DNA from: Vibrio caribbeanicus ATCC BAA-2122
GTDB taxonomy: Bacteria; Pseudomonadota; Gammaproteobacteria; Enterobacterales; Vibrionaceae
Direction of reading: 5' to 3'
DNA length: 64,000 nt
NCBI RefSeq assembly: GCF_000165125.1
Contig: NZ_AEIU01000091.1
Span: forward strand, 87,469 to 151,468
In this document: piece after piece, positions 10,387-20,511 of the stretch
How positions within the stretch are numbered: position 1 is the first letter of the stretch
How the letters are laid out: every line of letters starts with the position of its first letter
Made by a program: the position numbers and the translations under genes
The notes under the pieces: generated by a model
Databases searched by the model: none
What the model was told of the DNA's origin: nothing
What the model saw: only the letters and a program-made list of their open reading frames with translations

Positions 10387-10406
10387 TCTATCCAGCGGTA
10401 TTCAAT

Positions 10407-11216
10407 ATGCGTGACATCGATACTCCAGCTTCTGACTCTTATAATCAACGTTTTGGCGGAACGCGTCGTTTGTATGGTCATAGTGAAGTGGACATATTGC
10501 GAGCAGCTCACGTTTGCGTTATCGGGATTGGTGGTGTTGGCTCTTGGGCAGCCGAAGCATTGGCAAGAACGGGGATTGGAGAATTGACATTGATAGATAT
10601 GGACGATGTGTGCGTCACTAATATCAATCGTCAAATTCATGCCATGAGTGGAACGATCGGTCAAAGCAAAATTGAAGTTATGGCTGAAAGAATTAAGCGG
10701 ATAAACCCCGAGTGTAAGGTTAATCTCATTGATGACTTTATTTCACCGGAAAACCAGAGCGAGTATCTTTCTCGCGGTTATGATTATGTCCTTGATGCGA
10801 TTGACAGCGTTAAAGCCAAAGCATCGCTTTTGGCATACTGTCGTAGCAATAAAATCAAAGTGATTACTGTTGGTGGCGCTGGTGGGCAGCAGGACCCCAC
10901 TCAAATAAAAGTCGCGGATTTGACCAAAACAATCCAAGATCCCCTCGCCAAGAAGATTAAAGATACGCTGCGCTATCGCCATAACTTCCCAACTAATCCT
11001 GGACGTAAATTTGGTATTGAATGTGTCTTTTCGACTGAGCAATTAAAATATCCTCAATCTGATGGGAGTGTCTGTAGTACCAAAGCAACTGCTGAGGGCC
11101 CAAAACGAATGGATTGTGCCAGCGGTTTTGGTGCTGCTGCAGTAGTCACCGCCACATTCGGCTTTGTTGCGGTTGCACGCATTGTTGAAAAAATCATTCA
11201 GAAACATCGGGGATAA
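10407..11216 (+). CDS. tcdA: TcdA, tRNA threonylcarbamoyladenosine dehydratase
   Basis: TcdA (CsdL) is an E1/ThiF-fold enzyme that uses ATP to cyclise t6A37 of tRNA into ct6A. The nucleotide-binding motif GIGGVGSWAAEALAR is near residue 38, LIDMDDVCVTNINRQ follows, and the family C-terminal segment with GSVCS and KRMDCASGFG is present. The length of 269 residues matches E. coli. csdE begins 5 bases downstream, reproducing the csd gene association, since CsdE with CsdA donates sulfur in that system. Confidence 0.95.
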   Translation: MRDIDTPASDSYNQRFGGTRRLYGHSEVDILRAAHVCVIGIGGVGSWAAEALARTGIGELTLIDMDDVCVTNINRQIHAMSGTIGQSKIEVMAERIKRINPECKVNLIDDFISPENQSEYLSRGYDYVLDAIDSVKAKASLLAYCRSNKIKVITVGGAGGQQDPTQIKVADLTKTIQDPLAKKIKDTLRYRHNFPTNPGRKFGIECVFSTEQLKYPQSDGSVCSTKATAEGPKRMDCASGFGAAAVVTATFGFVAVARIVEKIIQKHRG

Positions 11217-11221
11217 TATCC

Positions 11222-11650
11222 ATGATTTATATTCCACCAACGCCATTTGGTACGCAGATTTCGGTGCAAGACATTGTTTCTACGATGCAAAACTTTCACG
11301 GATGGGAAGATCGCTATCGTCAGGTTATTCAATGGGGGAAAAAGCTACCGATTATGCCTGAAGAATTGAAATCGGAGCGTGTGCTTGTTTCTGGATGTGA
11401 GAGTATGGTTTGGCTGGTTGGTCAATGCCAAGAGGGCAAGTGGTATTTTTTTGCGGACTCTGATGCGCGAATCGTTCGTGGTTTAATTGCTTTGGTGTTA
11501 GCAGCTTTCAATGGTAAATCTACACATGATATCAGAGCCTTCGATGTTGAGACTTACTTTGAAAACATTGGTCTATTGGCACACCTAAGTCCATCGCGGG
11601 GTAATGGCTTAAGAGCAATTGTCGACCAAATTAAACAAATCATAAGCTAG
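11222..11650 (+). CDS. csdE: CsdE, SufE-like sulfur acceptor
   Basis: CsdE is a SufE-family protein that accepts persulfide sulfur from cysteine desulfurase CsdA. The acceptor cysteine lies in VSGCESMVWL (about residue 60), and the SufE signature DSDARIVRGLIALVLAAF follows. The length of 142 residues is normal. A GGGGATAA lies upstream, overlapping the tcdA stop. The expected partner csdA is not beside it: rlmN comes next, so either csdA is elsewhere or another desulfurase serves. Confidence 0.93.
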   Translation: MIYIPPTPFGTQISVQDIVSTMQNFHGWEDRYRQVIQWGKKLPIMPEELKSERVLVSGCESMVWLVGQCQEGKWYFFADSDARIVRGLIALVLAAFNGKSTHDIRAFDVETYFENIGLLAHLSPSRGNGLRAIVDQIKQIIS

Positions 11651-11752
11651 AAAATGTCAGCATTTAAAACTGAGTATGAATTGAGCGAATATTTGGTTAA
11701 AAAATAACCAGAACAATATTATGAGTTTAGTTGTTTGGGGGCTTTTCGGTAC

Positions 11753-11781
11753 TTGTTGTCCTGCATTAAAGTCTGTACAAT
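11753..11781 (+). promoter_or_regulatory. Sigma-70 promoter for rlmN
   Basis: TTGTTG (11753-11758) and TACAAT (11776-11781) are separated by exactly 17 bases, 39 bases upstream of the rlmN start. No stronger candidate is seen in the gap after csdE. Confidence 0.55.
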
Positions 11782-11820
11782 TCGCGCCCTTACGTAATAT
11801 TTCGTCCTGTGAGAGGCACT

Positions 11821-12948
11821 ATGACCACTGAAAAAGTTAATCTACTCGATTTCGATCGCCAAGGTTTGCGTAAATTTTTTGCTGATGAACTTGGTGAAAA
11901 AGCATTCCGCGCTGATCAAGTAATGAAGTGGATCTATCATTTTGGTGTCGATAACTTCGATAATATGACGAATATTAACAAGAAGCTGCGTGAAAAGTTA
12001 CAACAGCGTTGTACTGTGACAGCTCCAACCGTTGCAGAAGCTCAGCACTCCTCAGATGGCACTATTAAATGGGCAATGAAGGTCGGTGATCAAGACGTCG
12101 AAACGGTCTACATTCCGGAAGATGATCGCGCGACATTGTGTATTTCCTCTCAAGTTGGTTGTGCTCTAGAGTGCAAGTTTTGCTCTACTGCTCAACAAGG
12201 GTTCAATCGGAACTTGAAGGTATCTGAAATCATCGGTCAACTTTGGCGTGCTGCGCGTGAAATTGGTTTAGAAAAAGAAACGGGACGTCGACCTATTACT
12301 AATGTTGTTATGATGGGTATGGGCGAGCCTCTGCTTAATATGAAAAACTTAATTCCTGCTCTGGAATTGATGCTTGATGATCTCGCTTTCGGTCTATCAA
12401 AGCGCCGAGTAACGGTTTCCACTTCCGGAGTTGTCTCGGGGTTGGATCAAATGACAGGAAAAATTGACGTTGCTTTGGCCATTTCATTGCATGCACCTAA
12501 CGATGCATTACGAAGCGAAATTATGCCAATCAATGACCGTTGGAATATCGATGACTTCTTAGCTTCTGTGAGACGTTATATTCAGTCTTCCAACGCCAAT
12601 CGGGGTAAAGTAACCATAGAGTATGTTTTACTTGACCACGTGAATGATGATATGGACCATGCTAGAGAGCTTTCACATACCTTGAAAGACACACCATGTA
12701 AGATCAACCTAATTCCATTTAATCCATATCCAGGCTCGCCTTATAAAAAACCGAGTAACTCGCGCATTGACCGTTTCCAAAAGACGCTGATGCAACTTGG
12801 CCATACTGTTACAGTGAGAAAGACTCGTGGGGACGATATTGATGCCGCATGTGGTCAATTGGTGGGTGATGTGATTGATAGGACTAAGCGAACTGCGGTC
12901 AATAAGGCTGCTAAAGGACAAACGATAGCAGTAAAAGCAATCTCTTAA
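11821..12948 (+). CDS. rlmN: RlmN, dual-specificity 23S rRNA/tRNA adenine C2-methyltransferase
   Basis: RlmN is a radical SAM enzyme that methylates A2503 of 23S rRNA and A37 of several tRNAs. The Fe-S motif CALECKFC is near residue 112-119, GMGEPLLN follows, and the C-terminal methyl-carrying cysteine is in DIDAACGQL. The ATG at 11821, preceded by GAGAGG at a good distance, is preferred over the GTG at 11809, which overlaps that ribosome binding site. From it the protein has 375 residues, normal for the family. A strong terminator follows immediately, so rlmN is not co-transcribed with rodZ here. Confidence 0.96.
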   Translation: MTTEKVNLLDFDRQGLRKFFADELGEKAFRADQVMKWIYHFGVDNFDNMTNINKKLREKLQQRCTVTAPTVAEAQHSSDGTIKWAMKVGDQDVETVYIPEDDRATLCISSQVGCALECKFCSTAQQGFNRNLKVSEIIGQLWRAAREIGLEKETGRRPITNVVMMGMGEPLLNMKNLIPALELMLDDLAFGLSKRRVTVSTSGVVSGLDQMTGKIDVALAISLHAPNDALRSEIMPINDRWNIDDFLASVRRYIQSSNANRGKVTIEYVLLDHVNDDMDHARELSHTLKDTPCKINLIPFNPYPGSPYKKPSNSRIDRFQKTLMQLGHTVTVRKTRGDDIDAACGQLVGDVIDRTKRTAVNKAAKGQTIAVKAIS

Positions 12949-12955
12949 ATTGTTG

Positions 12956-12984
12956 AAAAGCCAGGGCATGTCCCTGGCTTTTTA
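12956..12984 (+). terminator. Terminator after rlmN
   Basis: The stem AAAAGCCAGGG pairs with CCCTGGCTTTT around a five-base loop (CATGT) and runs into a T-tract. It is a classical rho-independent terminator directly after the rlmN stop. Confidence 0.9.
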
Positions 12985-13123
12985 TTGTGCACTTGATGAG
13001 ATTCTCTGTCAGTATTTTGAAAAACCTTGAGCCACTTTTCAAATATCATGTCTAGCGGTGTTGTTTCACCTGCGATATCCATTACAATTAAGTGTTAAAG
13101 ATTTGGGCAAATCAACCCGTTTA

Positions 13124-13337
13124 TATATTTATAACCAAGTAACCTCAAGAGGCTAGGCTAAGTGAGAATGGCTTGCCTGCAGACAAGAGAAATCGTCCTT
13201 TGGGAGCATTTCACAGCGCTGATGTCATCGTCAAACAACGTGGAAAGAGCTCACCATTTACGGCGTTTATTTTCTTGTGCTCGACACAGTGATAACGTTC
13301 TGAACGGAGGTTCTTTAGGTTACTTAGGTATATTAAG
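13124..13337. repeat. Dispersed vibrio-type repeat, copy A (full length)
   Basis: This is about 200 bp bounded by terminal inverted repeats: CCAAGTAACCT (13135-13145) and AGGTTACTTAGG (13317-13328). The interior (TTTGGGAGC, CACAGCG.TGA, TCATCGTCAAACAAC, GCTCGACACAGTGA) is clearly related to copy B at 21.7-21.9 kb and to copy C at 28.97-29.06 kb. It carries no transposase and resembles a non-autonomous miniature element. It fills the rlmN-rodZ gap where pilF is commonly found. Small frames over it are not believable genes. Confidence 0.7.
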
Positions 13338-13446
13338 CTTCGCGAATTGATTATGATGACATATGAGTAGCGTGGTCTAATTATGAGTTCCTGATCAACA
13401 GATAGGTTTATTATTGAACTCTAGATAAAAGAGAATTTTTAAAATC

Positions 13447-14448
13447 ATGGCAGCTGAACAACAACAAACAGCGAATGAAGAAGAACAAGAATCTGTAAAA
13501 GCGGGTACGATCCTCAAAAATAAACGTGAGGAACTAGGATTAACGCAGCGACAAATCGCTGACCGCCTTCGCTTAAGATTGTCCATTATAGAAAATATTG
13601 AAACTAATAATTTTTCCTCAGAACAAGTGGCTACTTTTACTCGAGGTTACCTGAGCTCATATGCACGGGCTGTTGGTCTTGAGCCTGCTCAAGTTTTAGA
13701 TGCATTAGAGCAATCCCAAAAAGATCAGCCAGAAGAACAAAATATGAAAAGCTTCTCTCGAAAAACCAAAAGAGAAGCACATGATAGTCGAATCATGAAC
13801 ATTACTTGGTTTATTTTATTAGTTATTGTCGGTATATCTTCTGTCTTATGGTGGCAAAACCGAGAGATTACCATGGCTGATCTTACCGCTGATGATGTTG
13901 CCGATTTCCCAGAAACCTCTTTAGACGCTGAACAACCTCCACTCGACTTTTCCACCATTACTGAAACAAAAATTGAACCTGTTACTGAAGAAGTCGTTGT
14001 CGAAGATGAGCATGTAAATACCGAAGCTCCGGCGGAAAATGGTCAAAAAAACAAACTGGTAAAAGAAAAAGAGGCTGAAATTGCGACTGTATTAGAGCAG
14101 CCTAAAGTTACTCAAGAAGCTCAACAGTCAGAAATACCTCCGAGTAGTGATAAAAAAGAATCTATCGAACAGCCGGCAACCGAGCAAAATAATACTGCTG
14201 AAGTTGAGCGTAACAATCAATTGGTGATGAATTTTGCTAATGATTGTTGGATTCAGATTAAAGATTCAACAGGAAAAACACTCTCAACTGGCGTTAAAAA
14301 GGCAGGTCAGAGCGTAACTTTGAATGGAAAATTACCATATAGTGTCATTTTAGGTGCTCCAGAAAACGTCTCAATGACATTATCGAGTGAACCAATCGAC
14401 CTTTCTGGGTATACTTCAGGGAAAGTAGCAAGATTTAACTTACCTTAA
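13447..14448 (+). CDS. rodZ: RodZ, cytoskeleton/cell-shape protein
   Basis: RodZ links MreB to the cell-wall elongation machinery. The protein has an N-terminal HTH-like domain (about residues 19-80: [20 protein letters not shown], then [15 protein letters not shown]), a basic stretch, one membrane segment (about 117-137, [19 protein letters not shown]), a long acidic/glutamine-rich periplasmic linker and a C-terminal beta domain ([15 protein letters not shown] to the end). The length of 333 residues fits. ispG begins 8 bases after the stop, so rodZ heads a rodZ-ispG-hisS-yfgM-bamB block. Confidence 0.95.
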   Translation: MAAEQQQTANEEEQESVKAGTILKNKREELGLTQRQIADRLRLRLSIIENIETNNFSSEQVATFTRGYLSSYARAVGLEPAQVLDALEQSQKDQPEEQNMKSFSRKTKREAHDSRIMNITWFILLVIVGISSVLWWQNREITMADLTADDVADFPETSLDAEQPPLDFSTITETKIEPVTEEVVVEDEHVNTEAPAENGQKNKLVKEKEAEIATVLEQPKVTQEAQQSEIPPSSDKKESIEQPATEQNNTAEVERNNQLVMNFANDCWIQIKDSTGKTLSTGVKKAGQSVTLNGKLPYSVILGAPENVSMTLSSEPIDLSGYTSGKVARFNLP

Positions 14449-14456
14449 GATTTATT

Positions 14457-15575
14457 ATGCAATACGAATCTCCTATAAAACGTCGCCCATCGACTCGTAT
14501 TTACGTGGGCGATGTGCCTATTGGTGATGGTGCTCCAATTGCTGTTCAGTCAATGACCAATACGAGAACCACCGATGTAGAGGCTACCGTGGCACAAATC
14601 CAATCACTTGAAAAAGTGGGGGCGGATATTGTGCGTGTCTCGGTTCCAACTATGGATGCTGCCGAAGCGTTCAAGCAAATAAAGCAAAGAGTGAATATTC
14701 CGCTTGTTGCTGATATACATTTTGATTACCGAATTGCTTTACAGGTGGCGGAGTATGGTGTTGACTGCTTACGCATCAATCCCGGTAATATTGGCAAGGA
14801 AGATAGAATACGCGCCGTCGTTGATTGTGCGCGAGACAAGAATATTCCAATTCGTATTGGGGTCAATGGTGGCTCTTTAGAAAAAGATATCCAGACCAAG
14901 TATGGAGAACCGACGCCAGAAGCATTGGTTGAATCGGCAATGCGTCATGTTGATATTCTCGATCGCCTCAACTTTGACCAATTTAAAGTGAGTGTTAAAG
15001 CGTCAGATGTCTTTCTAGCGGTGGATTCTTATCGCTTGTTGGCTAAGAAAATCGACCAGCCACTTCACCTTGGAATAACCGAGGCTGGTGGAGCAAGAGC
15101 AGGCTCCGTCAAATCTTCGGTTGGTCTTGGTATGTTATTGGCTGAAGGTATTGGTGATACTCTGCGTATTTCACTTGCTGCTAACCCAGTTGAAGAAATT
15201 AAAGTCGGTTTCGATATATTGAAATCATTGCGGATTCGCTCGCGTGGTATTAATTTCATCGCTTGCCCGAGCTGTTCTCGTCAAGAGTTTGATGTCATTG
15301 CGACCGTCAATGCGTTGGAAGAAAGACTTGAAGATATTATCACACCAATGGATGTCTCGATCATAGGGTGTGTGGTCAATGGCCCAGGTGAAGCAGAAGT
15401 CTCTCACCTTGGCCTAGCTGGAAGTAACAAGAAAAGTGCTTTCTATGAGGATGGTAAACGTCAGAAAGAGCGGTTTGACAACAATGATCTTGTCGACAAG
15501 TTAGAAGCTAAAATTCGTGCGAAAGCTTCTGTTCTAGATGATAGCCAACGTATAGATATTAAATTGAAAGATTAG
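14457..15575 (+). CDS. ispG: IspG, 4-hydroxy-3-methylbut-2-enyl diphosphate synthase
   Basis: IspG (GcpE) is the [4Fe-4S] enzyme of the MEP isoprenoid pathway that converts MEcPP to HMBPP. The cluster cysteines are visible in ACPSCSR (two, about residues 270-273) and in [10 protein letters not shown] (near residue 305). The N-terminal TIM-barrel segment [14 protein letters not shown] is typical. The length of 372 residues equals E. coli. It lies 8 bases after rodZ and 34 before hisS. Confidence 0.97.
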   Translation: MQYESPIKRRPSTRIYVGDVPIGDGAPIAVQSMTNTRTTDVEATVAQIQSLEKVGADIVRVSVPTMDAAEAFKQIKQRVNIPLVADIHFDYRIALQVAEYGVDCLRINPGNIGKEDRIRAVVDCARDKNIPIRIGVNGGSLEKDIQTKYGEPTPEALVESAMRHVDILDRLNFDQFKVSVKASDVFLAVDSYRLLAKKIDQPLHLGITEAGGARAGSVKSSVGLGMLLAEGIGDTLRISLAANPVEEIKVGFDILKSLRIRSRGINFIACPSCSRQEFDVIATVNALEERLEDIITPMDVSIIGCVVNGPGEAEVSHLGLAGSNKKSAFYEDGKRQKERFDNNDLVDKLEAKIRAKASVLDDSQRIDIKLKD

Positions 15576-15609
15576 ATTACGCCTAGTAACGACAAATACG
15601 GTAAATATT

Positions 15610-16878
15610 GTGGCAAAAACAATCCAAGCAATTCGAGGCATGAATGATTGCCTCCCAACTCAGTCACCCCTTTGGCACAAGCTGGAAAACGCTGTGAAAA
15701 ACGTGGTGAGTGTTTATGGTTACAGTGAAGTTCGCATGCCGATAGTAGAAATGACTCAATTATTTAGTCGTGCTATTGGCGAAGTAACTGATGTAGTAGA
15801 AAAAGAAATGTATACCTTCGAGGATCGCAACGGAGATAGTCTAACGCTTCGTCCGGAAGGCACTGCTGGCTGTGTTCGTGCTGGTATTGAACATGGCTTG
15901 CTTTACAACCAAGAACAAAGACTTTGGTATATGGGGCCAATGTTCCGTCACGAACGTCCTCAAAAGGGGCGTTATCGCCAGTTTACACAATGTGGTGTAG
16001 AAGTTTTCGGTCTAAATGGTCCTGATGTTGACGCAGAATTGATCATGATGACGGCACGTCTATGGCGTGAGCTTGGTATTGATAAACATGTACGTTTAGA
16101 GTTGAATTCAATCGGCTCACTTCAGGCGCGTGCTGATTACCGCGAGGCATTAGTTGGCTTTTTAGAGCAACATATTGATGTTCTTGATGAAGATTGTAAA
16201 CGTCGTATGCACACCAACCCGTTACGTGTGCTAGACACCAAAAATGCCGAAATTCAGGCGATTCTCGGGGATGCTCCCAAGCTTTCAGACTACTTAGATG
16301 AAGAATCCAAGCAACATTTTCAGGGTTTGTGTGAACTTCTTGATAGTGTAGGAATCGAATATAGCGTTAATCAACGATTAGTGCGTGGTTTGGATTACTA
16401 TAACCGCACGGTATTTGAATGGATTACTGAAAGTTTAGGCGCTCAAGGTACTATTTGCGGCGGTGGTCGTTATGATGGTCTTGTTGAGCAACTGGGAGGT
16501 AAATCTACTCCTGCTGTCGGTTTTGCTATGGGATTAGAGCGTTTAGTATTGATGCTTGAAACTTTAGAGTTAGACTCAGTCAGACGCGGTGTTGACGTTT
16601 ACGTGGTGACTGCAGGAGAAGGAACTTTATTGGCGGGTATGAAACTTGCCGAAGCTCTTCGCGAAGAAGTCCCAGGATTGAGAGTAATGAGTCATTTCGG
16701 CGGCGGGAATTTCAAAAAACAGTTCAAGCGTGCCGATAAAGTTGGAGCCGCTGTTGCTCTCGTGCTCGGCGAGGATGAGGTTTCTGAAGGCACAGTGGTA
16801 CTCAAAGACCTTATCGGAGGTACACAGAATACTTATCCGCAGGCACAAATCGTTACTAAGCTAGCAGAGCTGGTGTAG
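15610..16878 (+). CDS. hisS: HisS, histidyl-tRNA synthetase
   Basis: This is a class II aminoacyl-tRNA synthetase. The HisRS signatures are [17 protein letters not shown] (motif around residue 84), [15 protein letters not shown] (motif 2), [15 protein letters not shown] and [16 protein letters not shown]-terminal anticodon-binding domain follows. The start is GTG at 15610, giving the family N-terminus ([15 protein letters not shown]). The length of 422 residues is normal. It is part of the rodZ-to-bamB block. Confidence 0.97.
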   Translation: MAKTIQAIRGMNDCLPTQSPLWHKLENAVKNVVSVYGYSEVRMPIVEMTQLFSRAIGEVTDVVEKEMYTFEDRNGDSLTLRPEGTAGCVRAGIEHGLLYNQEQRLWYMGPMFRHERPQKGRYRQFTQCGVEVFGLNGPDVDAELIMMTARLWRELGIDKHVRLELNSIGSLQARADYREALVGFLEQHIDVLDEDCKRRMHTNPLRVLDTKNAEIQAILGDAPKLSDYLDEESKQHFQGLCELLDSVGIEYSVNQRLVRGLDYYNRTVFEWITESLGAQGTICGGGRYDGLVEQLGGKSTPAVGFAMGLERLVLMLETLELDSVRRGVDVYVVTAGEGTLLAGMKLAEALREEVPGLRVMSHFGGGNFKKQFKRADKVGAAVALVLGEDEVSEGTVVLKDLIGGTQNTYPQAQIVTKLAELV

Positions 16879-16943
16879 TTCATTAATTTTACGGCTAAGA
16901 GAAGAAACCTTGCATTCTCTTGGCGCACAAAAGAGGACAGGAA

Positions 16944-17558
16944 GTGGAACTCTACGATACTGAAGAGCAACAAATAGAGCGTATTAAAGAACTGTGGAAT
17001 GAGTACGGCAAAGTTATCGTAGCCAGTGCAGTGATCGGTTTAGGTGGCTTATTTGGCTGGAACCAATATCAAGATTCTGTTATCGCTACACAAGAAGCGA
17101 CCTCAGATAGCTACGTTGCTGTTATAGAAGAACTCGCAGATAAAGGTGTCAGCGCAGCGAACGATGTGCAAACGTTTATCGATGACAACCAAAAAACACA
17201 GTATTCGGTTTTAGCTGCGTTGCAACTAGCAAAGCTACAAGTCGAGGCAGGAAATTTGGATGAAGCATTGGCTCAATTAGAGTGGGCGAAATCCGCAACT
17301 CAGGATACAGCGATTTCTGCTGTTATCTTACATCGTCTTGCTCGCTTAAAATTAGAGCAGGGTAATTATGATGCTGCGCTTGCAGAGTTGAACCTGGTAA
17401 AAGATCAGGGGTGGGCAGGCCGTGTTGCGGAGCTTAAAGGCGACATCTTCCTGCGCCAAGGTAATACTGAGGCGGCTTATACTGCCTATACTGAAGCACA
17501 ACAAGATGGTGATGCAAGCCAGACTTTGCAAATGAAGTTGGATGATCTTGCACAATAA
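16944..17558 (+). CDS. yfgM: YfgM, ancillary SecYEG translocon subunit
   Basis: YfgM is an inner-membrane protein with periplasmic TPR-like repeats that works with PpiD at the Sec translocon. From the GTG at 16944, preceded by GAGGACAGGAA, the protein starts MELYDTEEQQIERIKELW, aligning with E. coli YfgM, and has 204 residues. The TTG at 16920 lies before that ribosome binding site and is less likely. The membrane segment is about residues 20-38 (VIVASAVIGLGGLFGW). Alanine-rich TPR helices follow. bamB starts 9 bases downstream, as in E. coli. Confidence 0.93.
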   Translation: MELYDTEEQQIERIKELWNEYGKVIVASAVIGLGGLFGWNQYQDSVIATQEATSDSYVAVIEELADKGVSAANDVQTFIDDNQKTQYSVLAALQLAKLQVEAGNLDEALAQLEWAKSATQDTAISAVILHRLARLKLEQGNYDAALAELNLVKDQGWAGRVAELKGDIFLRQGNTEAAYTAYTEAQQDGDASQTLQMKLDDLAQ

Positions 17559-17567
17559 GGTTTTAGC

Positions 17568-18728
17568 GTGAAGAAACTTGTCAATAAAGCGCTAGCAACA
17601 GCGGTACTTGCTAGCGTGTTAGCCGGTTGTGCTAGTGAAGAAGACTCAATTGTGATGTCTCCGGTACCCAAAGTTGAAAATAGTTTCAATACTAAATCGT
17701 TATGGAGTACCTCTGTCGGTGATGGTGTCGGAACTTATTTTTCTAAACTCAAGCCTCTTTATTCCTACGAGAAAGTGTTCGTTGCTAGTCGAGATGGGGT
17801 GGTAAAAGCACTCGCTCCTGAGAAGGGCGACGTTATCTGGAAAGTTGAGTTGGATCAAGAAGGGCCAGCTCGTTTATCCGGTGGCATCGCATCAGGCTAT
17901 GGTCAGATATTTATCGGAAGTGAAAATGGTATTATCTATGCCCTAGATGAGCAGACTGGTAAAATAAATTGGCAAACGAAAGTTAAAGGTGAAGTGCTTG
18001 CTGCGCCGACAACTGACAGCAATCGTGTGATTATTCACTCGAGCAATGGTCTACTTATGGCTCTTGATGAGGCATCTGGGGAACTTCAATGGACCATCAA
18101 CACTGATGTACCAAACTTGACTCTACGTGGGTCAAGTCAACCAGTGACTGAATCTGGAGGTGTCTTTTGGGGAACCTCGAATGGTCGTTTGGCCGCTGCG
18201 ATTGTTGAACAAGGGCAACTGATCTGGCAGCAACCCGTTGGTACAGCTCAGGGAGCGACTGAGATTGATCGTTTAGTTGATGTTGATGCTTCACCGATCA
18301 TACTTGGTAGTACCCTATACATCGTAGGTTACAATGGCCATCTGATTGCGCTCGATCTCCGCACAGGTAAACAAATCTGGAAACGAAGCTACTCATCTGC
18401 AACTGACATGGTCAGTGACGGTAGTCGTTTGTACTTAGTGACCGATAAAGATCACATTGTCGCGGTAGATGCGCGAAGTGGTACCGAACTTTGGAAAAAC
18501 TCGCTCCTAGAGTATCGTCTAGTCACGGCCCCTAGTCTTATTAATGATAAGATTGTTGTCGGTGATAGCGAGGGATACCTCTATTGGTTAGATAGAGGAA
18601 CGGGTGAGTTTACGGCGAAACAAAATGTGGACAGTAGCGGCTTCGCTGTTGGGCCTATCGCTGTACCCGATGGTTTCATTGTCACGACTCGAAATGGCAA
18701 AGTAAAGAAACTAACGATCAACGATTAA
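17568..18728 (+). CDS. bamB: BamB, outer-membrane assembly lipoprotein
   Basis: BamB is the beta-propeller lipoprotein of the BAM complex that inserts outer-membrane proteins. The lipobox is LASVLAGC, with the cysteine near residue 22. The body shows the repeated PQQ/WD-like blades (VIWKVELDQEG, INWQTKVKGE, LQWTINTD, IWKRSYSS, LWKNSL). The start is GTG at 17568 and the length of 386 residues is standard. A terminator hairpin follows 20 bases downstream, so der has its own leader. Confidence 0.96.
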   Translation: MKKLVNKALATAVLASVLAGCASEEDSIVMSPVPKVENSFNTKSLWSTSVGDGVGTYFSKLKPLYSYEKVFVASRDGVVKALAPEKGDVIWKVELDQEGPARLSGGIASGYGQIFIGSENGIIYALDEQTGKINWQTKVKGEVLAAPTTDSNRVIIHSSNGLLMALDEASGELQWTINTDVPNLTLRGSSQPVTESGGVFWGTSNGRLAAAIVEQGQLIWQQPVGTAQGATEIDRLVDVDASPIILGSTLYIVGYNGHLIALDLRTGKQIWKRSYSSATDMVSDGSRLYLVTDKDHIVAVDARSGTELWKNSLLEYRLVTAPSLINDKIVVGDSEGYLYWLDRGTGEFTAKQNVDSSGFAVGPIAVPDGFIVTTRNGKVKKLTIND

Positions 18729-18748
18729 TCGTGTGATATAATTGCAAT

Positions 18749-18786
18749 ACGGCTCCTCGCTGGCAACAGTTAGGAGCCGTTTGTTA
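18749..18786 (+). terminator. Terminator after bamB
   Basis: The stem ACGGCTCCT (18749-18757) pairs perfectly with AGGAGCCGT (18772-18780) around a 14-base loop and is followed by TTGTTATG. It ends the rodZ-bamB block. Confidence 0.7.
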
Positions 18787-18802
18787 TGTTGAAAGAAAAT
18801 AA

Positions 18803-18848
18803 TGTGGTTATAGATAAGGAGCGACTAAATTCCTTATCTATAACTACA
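18803..18848 (+). promoter_or_regulatory. Long perfect hairpin in the der leader
   Basis: GTTATAGATAAGGA (18807-18820) pairs perfectly with TCCTTATCTATAAC (18831-18844) around GCGACTAAAT. Three or four more pairs (one G-T) extend the stem to about 17 bp. There is no T-run after it, so it is not an ordinary terminator. It lies 27 bases before the der ATG and just before its ribosome binding site, suggesting a role in mRNA stability, start-site exposure or as a protein-binding palindrome. Confidence 0.5.
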
Positions 18849-18874
18849 TGAAGAAAAATATTGTAGAGGTTGTT

Positions 18875-20362
18875 ATGATACCGGTTGTTGCTTTAGTCGG
18901 GCGCCCAAATGTTGGTAAATCAACATTGTTTAATCGTTTAACTCGTAGTCGAGATGCCCTAGTGGCTGATTTCCCTGGGCTGACTCGTGACCGTAAATAC
19001 GGCCAAGCTAAATTGGGTGAACACGAATTCATCGTAATTGATACTGGTGGTATTGATGGCACCGAGGAAGGTGTAGAAACCAAAATGGCCGAGCAGTCTT
19101 TGGCTGCGATTGATGAAGCTGACGTGGTACTTTTCATGGTTGATGGTCGTGCAGGTCTGACCCCAGCCGATATCGCAATATCCAATCATTTAAGAAAACT
19201 TGCTAAACCGTCGATGCTCGTAGTCAATAAAGTCGATGGCATTGATGCGGATGCAGCATCAGCAGATTTTTGGCAACTCGGTGTTGATGATATGTATCAG
19301 ATCGCGGCCGCTCACGGGCGAGGCGTTGGTGCACTTATCGATCGTGCTTTAAACCCTTTTGCTGAAGAGATGATTGCTCAGGAACAAGGTGTCATTGAAG
19401 ACTTGACGGATTTTGTCGACCAAGATGAGGAAGTGTTAGAGTACACTGAGGAAGAAGCAGAGCAAGAGTTTCAGCGCTTGCAAGATCAGCCGATCAAACT
19501 AGCCATTATCGGTCGCCCTAATGTAGGTAAATCAACCCTGACAAACCGTATTCTCGGTGAGGAACGTGTGGTTGTTTATGATATGCCTGGTACTACTCGA
19601 GATTCTATTTATATTCCAATGGAAAGAGACGGCAGAGAGTATGTATTGATTGATACTGCAGGTGTTCGTCGTCGTAAGCGTATTAATGAAACGGTAGAAA
19701 AATTCTCAGTAGTTAAAACCTTGAAAGCGATAGAAGATGCCAACGTTGTACTACTTGTAATTGATGCAAGAGAAAATATCTCTGATCAAGATCTCAGCTT
19801 ATTGGGTTTTGCACTAAACGCCGGGCGTTCTATTGTTCTTGCTGTTAATAAGTGGGATGGCTTGGATATGGACGTTAAAGAGCATGTTAAGAAAGAGCTA
19901 GACCGTCGTTTAGGCTTTGTTGATTTTGCCCGTCTTCACTTTATTTCAGCTTTACATGGAACAGGTGTTGGCCATCTGTTCGAGTCGGTTCAGGAAGCGT
20001 ATAAATCAGCAACAACCAGAGTCGGCACTTCAGTGCTTACCCGTATTATGAAAATGGCTACTGATGATCATCAGCCACCTATGGTAAGAGGTCGCCGCGT
20101 TAAGTTGAAATATGCTCACGCGGGTGGATACAATCCTCCTTTGGTGGTGATCCACGGTAACCAGGTGAATGAATTACCGGATTCTTATAAGCGCTATCTG
20201 ATGAATTACTACCGTAAGTCATTGGAGATAATGGGGACACCAATTCGAATTCAGTTCCAGAACAGCGATAACCCATTTGAAGGTAAATCAAATAAAATGA
20301 CGCTTTCTCAAGAGAGAAAACGTAAACGTCTGATGAGCGCGATGAAAAATCGCAAAAAGTAA
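18875..20362 (+). CDS. der: Der (EngA), ribosome-assembly GTPase with two G domains
   Basis: Der is an essential double-GTPase needed for 50S subunit maturation. Two G1 loops are visible ([10 protein letters not shown] near residue 8 and [10 protein letters not shown] near 215), as well as two DTGG/DTAG G3 motifs and two NKxDG/NKWDG G4 motifs. A C-terminal KH-like domain ([18 protein letters not shown]) ends in a basic tail. The ATG at 18875 with GTAGAGG upstream gives the family start [14 protein letters not shown] (495 residues). The ATG at 18848 would add nine atypical residues and lies in the leader hairpin. Confidence 0.97.
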   Translation: MIPVVALVGRPNVGKSTLFNRLTRSRDALVADFPGLTRDRKYGQAKLGEHEFIVIDTGGIDGTEEGVETKMAEQSLAAIDEADVVLFMVDGRAGLTPADIAISNHLRKLAKPSMLVVNKVDGIDADAASADFWQLGVDDMYQIAAAHGRGVGALIDRALNPFAEEMIAQEQGVIEDLTDFVDQDEEVLEYTEEEAEQEFQRLQDQPIKLAIIGRPNVGKSTLTNRILGEERVVVYDMPGTTRDSIYIPMERDGREYVLIDTAGVRRRKRINETVEKFSVVKTLKAIEDANVVLLVIDARENISDQDLSLLGFALNAGRSIVLAVNKWDGLDMDVKEHVKKELDRRLGFVDFARLHFISALHGTGVGHLFESVQEAYKSATTRVGTSVLTRIMKMATDDHQPPMVRGRRVKLKYAHAGGYNPPLVVIHGNQVNELPDSYKRYLMNYYRKSLEIMGTPIRIQFQNSDNPFEGKSNKMTLSQERKRKRLMSAMKNRKK

Positions 20363-20468
20363 GACATATGCTTGTGACCTTTTGCTCTATTAAAACAACG
20401 TGGTGAGAGGTTGCAAGTCAATCAAGTCTGATATCTTATTCAAGTCCCCTGAGGTGACTTGGACACAC

Positions 20469-20497
20469 AAACGCCTACCATTGTTAGGCGTTTTTTC
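20469..20497 (+). terminator. Terminator after der
   Basis: The stem AACGCCTA (20470-20477) pairs with TAGGCGTT (20485-20492) around a short loop and continues into TTTTTTCT. It is a classical rho-independent terminator. Confidence 0.85.
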
Positions 20498-20511
20498 TAC
20501 CTGGTAAAATT

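Noticed and set aside
13162-13350. 62-codon frame in the rlmN-rodZ gap
   Set aside because: It lies entirely within repeat copy A, and the frame is not kept in copy B.
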